Below, piece by piece: positions 4,801-6,486 of a stretch of 6,486 nt of DNA. Each line of letters opens with the position of its first letter. The stretch's first letter is position 1. Source of the DNA: an uncultured Bacteroidota bacterium (GTDB lineage: Bacteria; Bacteroidota; Bacteroidia; Chitinophagales; Saprospiraceae); the NCBI GenBank assembly GCA_937926185.1, contig CALEYM010000265.1:1-6486 (forward strand). Reading direction: 5' to 3'. The notes under the pieces were generated by a model, which worked only from the letters and a program-made list of their open reading frames with translations, did not search any database and was not told where the DNA came from. A program made the translations under genes and the position numbers.

Positions 4801-6486
4801 GCGTGAGTGTCGGCAACCCCGGCGACCGGACGGTTTGCGGGGGCAATGCGGTGAATATCAGCTTTACCGGTACCGGAAACCCGACGCTCAATTGGACCAA
4901 CAACAATACTGCCATCGGCCTGCCGGCCAGCGGCAGCGGAAATATCGGTTTTACGGCAGCCAACGTGGCCACGACGCAAACGGCCACCATCACCGTGACG
5001 CCCTCGGCGCCGGGATGCACCGGCACGGCGCAAACCTTTACGATCACCGTCAATCCCGGCGCTTCCCTCCAGGCGCTCAACGATATCGCGACGTGCAGCG
5101 GCCAGCCGGTCAACGTGACTTTTAACGCCTCTGCCGGCGCGACGGTCAACTGGACCAATTCGAACCCCGCCATCGGTTTGGCAGCCGACGGCAGTGGAAA
5201 CTTCATGTTTACGGCAGCCAACGTGACTGCGACAGAAACTGCCACCATCACGGCCACACCGGTGCTCGGCCCCTGCAGCGGCGCGCCGGTCAGTTTTACT
5301 ATTACGATAAATCCGGGCGTAAGCGTCGACAGCCTGAACGACCTGTCGGTGTGCGCGGGCGATACGGTGGCGGCGGCGTTCAGCGGCATGGGTAATCCCA
5401 CCTACTTCTGGACCAATGACAACCCGGCCATCGGCCTGCCGGCGAGCGGCACGGGGGATATAAATTTCGTGGCGGCAAATGTGACGGCGCCGGAAACAGC
5501 GACGATAACGGTGACGCCGCAGTTGGTGGGCGTAGGGTATGCTTATATTACAAACTTTGGTTCAAACGACGTATCGGTAATCGATTTGACAACGAATACC
5601 GTTATTACCACTATACCGGTAGGGTCAGGTCCTTTAGGCGTAAGCGTAAGTCCGGATGGCCGCTATGTTTACGTGACTAACCAAAGTAGCGCAAATGTAT
5701 CAGTGATTGATGCGACGACCAATTCAGTCATTACATCTATTCCCGTAGGGAACGATCCAACCGGCATTGCAGTCAGTCCGGATGGCAGTCATGTCTATGT
5801 AACCAATTGGGCTGCAGCAAGCGTATCGGTGATCGATGCCTCGACGAATACTGTAATTGCAGTAGTAAGCGTAGGACTTGGCCCTTATGGTATTGCTGTC
5901 AGCCCTGATGGCAGTAAAATTTATGTCACCAACAGCGCTTCAGATAATGTTTCCATAATCGACGCCGTGACAAACACGGTGATTGCGACAATATCGGTTG
6001 GGGATATGCCTTTTGGTATAGCGGTGAGCCCTGATGGTAGCAAAATCTATGTTGCCAATAGCAGTATAACTTCTAACAGCGTATCAGTTATAGATGCGGC
6101 AACAAATACTATAATCGCCACAATATCTGTAGGCAATACTCCGCATGGCATAGCGTTAAGCCCGGATGGGAATTGGGTATATGTATCCAATGAAGTTTCC
6201 GGTACTGTCAGTGTCATCAATACGGCGACAAATAATGTGGTTGCCACAATTCCGGTTGGGGGGCTGGGGCCGGTCGGATTGAGTGTAACGCCCGACGGCA
6301 GTTTTGTATATGTTACCAATATTTTGACTTTCAGCGTGTTTGTTATTGATGTCTCTTCAAATACCGTGATCTCAAATATTCCGGTGGGCATCAACCCTGC
6401 CGCCTTCGGAAACTTCATCACTGCCAAACCCGCCTGCACCGGCGACCCGCAAACCTTCACTATCACCGTCAACCCCACGCCCACCC
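1812..6486 (+). CDS. Giant secreted PKD-like repeat protein with an inserted YVTN beta-propeller (C-terminus outside window)
   Basis: The reading frame is open from the ATG at 1812 to the window end (1558 codons plus one base). An in-frame TGA at 1776-1778 leaves this as the only upstream ATG. Domains in order: signal peptide (1-27), cysteine-rich N-terminal domain (28-225), Ig-like linker module (226-303), ten PKD-like repeats (304-1169), an eleventh repeat (from 1170) interrupted by a seven-bladed YVTN propeller (about 1243-1533), and the start of a twelfth repeat. The repeats share FNWTN, AIGLPASGSG and FTITVNP motifs and two cysteines each. Proteins of this kind in Bacteroidota are usually exported by the type IX system and end in a sorting or gliding-associated domain; that end is not visible here. 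A role in adhesion, surface layer or biofilm matrix is inference, and no catalytic motif is visible. The propeller segment is clearly lower in GC than the rest. The gene is divergent from the minus-strand secreted protein. Confidence 0.93.
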   Translation, partial: MTRTKHCPALLPALTAIFTFYYLQANAQCPQIEAIMVDACGTEQFNEFVIIRSGGGFNTADIELDYDLNNNILGPVNNDINIDNGNDPGDPTPCGLTAGNTAAFTGCPNLIAVGPGVDIPANAIVVLQNNSNPQNNLYDFSSLCGTGQCIYVIASSCVRSAGGFTNGGGGGTRTTNFSIAGTCIQTITYNLPSLVGNNGAYYLPLTNVYGNAGCVAPPVTGPSLQPPNIDPIPNVTICGDYILPPITGTNLTGNEAYYTGANGTGTQYNAGDVISTPGTYYIYDQNGPVGCDDQVQFTATIGAPPTVNQPADVTVCSGQSVTVNFTGTPAGTVFNWTNDNTATGLAAGGTGNINFVAANVTVQEISAVTVTPNNGICDGDPVTFTITVNPRPQVDDPPNQTVCGGEQVDVAFTGSGTNPTYNWTNTNTAIGLPASGSGDISFTANNPSNPITGTITVTATENGCPGTPQSFTITVNPTPSVNQPNDVIGCAGQTVTVGFTGSAGAVFNWTNDNTAIGLGASGTGNISFPAALVGNPETATITVTPANAAGTCNGAPVTFTITINPGPAVDNPGNQLACGGQFVSIPLTSPTNPTLNWTNSNTAIGLPASGSGDINFNASNVATPQTGTITVTPVENGCTGPVQTFTITVNPAPFMTQPNDATVCSGDEITVNFTGTAGATFNWTNDNTAIGLDAAGSGNISFFTATGLIFPEVATITVTPNNGFCDGASRTFTITVNPTPVMDVPPNLTVCGLQQVNVAFNSPGNPTYAWTNSNVNIGLPASGSGNLNFTAANVVTNQTGTITVTPSEAGCPGNPVTFTITAVPAPMVNQPGNVTICAGQSILINFSGSNGAVFNWTNSNTAIGLPASGSGNLSLTAAPVMTQQVGTITVTPSNGSCNGAPVSFTITVNPAPAVNPPANVGVCSGAPVAVNFTGTPGATFNWTNTNTAIGLGASGSGNLNFNAATVTATETATILVTPVLGNCNGTPVAFTITVSPGVSVGNPGDRTVCGGNAVNISFTGTGNPTLNWTNNNTAIGLPASGSGNIGFTAANVATTQTATITVTPSAPGCTGTAQTFTITVNPGASLQALNDIATCSGQPVNVTFNASAGATVNWTNSNPAIGLAADGSGNFMFTAANVTATETATITATPVLGPCSGAPVSFTITINPGVSVDSLNDLSVCAGDTVAAAFSGMGNPTYFWTNDNPAIGLPASGTGDINFVAANVTAPETATITVTPQLVGVGYAYITNFGSNDVSVIDLTTNTVITTIPVGSGPLGVSVSPDGRYVYVTNQSSANVSVIDATTNSVITSIPVGNDPTGIAVSPDGSHVYVTNWAAASVSVIDASTNTVIAVVSVGLGPYGIAVSPDGSKIYVTNSASDNVSIIDAVTNTVIATISVGDMPFGIAVSPDGSKIYVANSSITSNSVSVIDAATNTIIATISVGNTPHGIALSPDGNWVYVSNEVSGTVSVINTATNNVVATIPVGGLGPVGLSVTPDGSFVYVTNILTFSVFVIDVSSNTVISNIPVGINPAAFGNFITAKPACTGDPQTFTITVNPTPT
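1893..2486 (+). other. Cysteine-rich N-terminal domain, possibly lamin-tail-like
   Basis: Residues 28-225 start with CPQIEAIMVDACG, then EQFNEFVIIRSG, a segment rich in Asn, Asp and Gly, VDIPANAIVVLQNN, and CGTGQCIYVIASSC. The order of an early (N)EFV-I strand followed by an IPAnAxVVLQN strand resembles lamin-tail-like beta domains (an EFVEI strand, later IPPGxxLVL) found at the N-termini of Bacteroidota secreted proteins. The resemblance is judged by eye. At least eight cysteines suggest disulfides outside the cytoplasm. A polyglycine run (GGGGG, near residue 165) looks like a flexible loop. Confidence 0.5.
2487..2720 (+). other. Ig-like linker module (ITGTNLTGNEAYY type)
   Basis: Residues 226-303 contain ICGDYILPPITGTNLTG, NEAYYTG, GTQYNAGDVIS, GTYYIYDQNG and a later cysteine before FTATIG. 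This layout (Cys, LPxITGTNLTG, AYYT, GTxYxxGD, YIYD, Cys) is familiar to me as a short Ig-like module repeated in large Saprospiraceae surface proteins. It occurs once here and links the N-terminal domain to the PKD-like array. The family is recognised from memory only. Confidence 0.6.
2721..5318 (+). repeat. Ten tandem PKD-like repeats (R1-R10), 86-88 residues each
   Basis: Unit starts, judged by the FTITVNP-x-P junction: R1 2721, R2 2985, R3 3246, R4 3510, R5 3768, R6 4029, R7 4287, R8 4545, R9 4803, R10 5061 (ends 5318). Each unit has an early cysteine (CSG, CGG or CAG), an FxWTN-type strand (FNWTN in most units), AIGLxASGSGxIxF, TITVTP, a second cysteine (C-x-G) and FTITVNP. Two subtypes can be told apart. 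Type A has GAxFNWTN and CDG or CNG (R1, R3, R5, R7, R8, R10). Type B has NPTxNWTN, GLPASGSG and GC(P/T)G (R2, R4, R6, R9). They resemble the PKD-like domains of Bacteroidota adhesins and probably form a stiff extracellular stalk. Near-identical DNA words, such as GGCCTGCCGGCCAGCGG in R2, R6 and R9, point to recent duplication. Confidence 0.9.
5319..5537 (+). repeat. PKD-like repeat 11, N-terminal part (type B, interrupted)
   Basis: Residues 1170-1242 carry the first cysteine (C1181, CAGD), NPTYFWTN, AIGLPASGTG and ETATITVTPQ, as in the type B repeats. In a normal unit the second cysteine follows about five residues after TVTP. Here the chain instead passes through LVGVG into a YVTN propeller. 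The missing last part is found after the propeller at 6411-6479. Confidence 0.85.
5538..6410 (+). other. Seven-bladed YVTN beta-propeller domain inserted in repeat 11
   Basis: Residues about 1243-1533 hold seven repeats of roughly 42 residues. Blade starts are 5538, 5661, 5787, 5913, 6039, 6171 and 6300. Each blade follows the pattern (V/I)YVTN, x(V/I)SVID, xxTNTVI, xxIPVG, xPxGIAVSPDG; the last is degenerate and ends NPAAFG. This is the YVTN / YncE-like propeller family known from archaeal surface proteins and bacterial periplasmic or secreted proteins. Seven blades make a complete propeller, so the domain could fold by itself. It is likely a binding or scaffold domain, and no ligand can be deduced. 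Hand-counted GC is 28/60 at 5581-5640 and 23/60 at 6061-6120, against 38/60 at 4621-4680 in the PKD-like array. Confidence 0.92.
6411..6479 (+). repeat. PKD-like repeat 11, C-terminal part (resumes after propeller)
   Basis: After the propeller the sequence NFITAKPACTGDPQTFTITVNPT supplies the second cysteine (C1542) and the last strand missing from repeat 11. It matches the ends of type B repeats R4 and R9 (GCTG followed by QTFTITVNP). GC returns to 39/60 at 6421-6480. The final bases (6480-6486, PT) begin the next repeat, cut by the window edge. Confidence 0.85.

Noticed and set aside
2721..5318. The tandem repeats as a CRISPR array or DNA-level satellite
   Set aside because: The period is about 258-264 bases, always a multiple of three, with conserved protein motifs and many synonymous differences. 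This is a protein-domain repeat.
4298..5401. A 367-codon open frame on the minus strand, plus similar ones at 2735-3049, 3071-3532 and 3533-4027
   Set aside because: All share repeated GLTVMVK and PMAVLLLVQL words that are the reverse complement of the FTITVNP and NWTN regions. They are shadows of the coding repeats.
5538..6410. The propeller as a separate gene or an assembly chimera
   Set aside because: The frame is continuous through both borders, and the sequence on the far side completes the interrupted repeat exactly. There is no stop, start or ribosome site at the borders. An assembly error cannot be fully excluded without reads.
6047..6484. A 145-codon minus-strand frame over the propeller
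   Set aside because: It is antisense to clearly recognisable YVTN blades and has no features of its own.

Overview
The window most likely comes from a Bacteroidota genome, probably a Saprospiraceae-like marine or sludge bacterium; this placement is inference. The reasons are large secreted proteins built from PKD-like repeats, the FQNxGTA type of domain, start codons without clear Shine-Dalgarno sequences, and mixed GC content. There are no RNA genes, CRISPR arrays, transposase genes or metabolic genes. The window holds two divergent genes for secreted or surface proteins. Each carries its own signal peptide and each runs off one edge of the window.

Layout. Positions 1-1367 (minus strand) are the N-terminal 455 residues of a secreted protein whose conserved FQNIGTA / GWIEFQ module is typical of Bacteroidota extracellular proteins. 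Positions 1368-1811 are the divergent intergenic region. It contains a 171-base, almost fully self-complementary element (1572-1742) and two smaller hairpins. Positions 1812-6486 (plus strand) are 1558 residues of an open-ended giant surface protein. In order it has a signal peptide, a cysteine-rich N-terminal domain, an Ig-like linker module, ten complete PKD-like repeats of 86-88 residues, and an eleventh repeat that is split. A complete seven-bladed YVTN beta-propeller sits inside the eleventh repeat, after which the repeat resumes in frame.

The most notable feature is this nested architecture. The propeller lies between the two conserved cysteines of repeat 11, in the loop before the last strand. 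The DNA drops from roughly 60-65% GC in the repeats to roughly 38-47% in the propeller and returns to 65% directly after it. This looks like a domain inserted into an already amplified repeat array. The array also has a two-unit (A-B) higher-order periodicity with one break.

The second notable feature is the intergenic palindrome. Its imperfections are mostly G-U wobbles and two tandem G-A/A-G pairs when read as plus-strand RNA. That suggests a structured RNA leader or a MITE-like element upstream of the large gene.

The two proteins probably act outside the cell in adhesion, surface or matrix roles. Nothing in the window shows a specific ligand or enzymatic activity.
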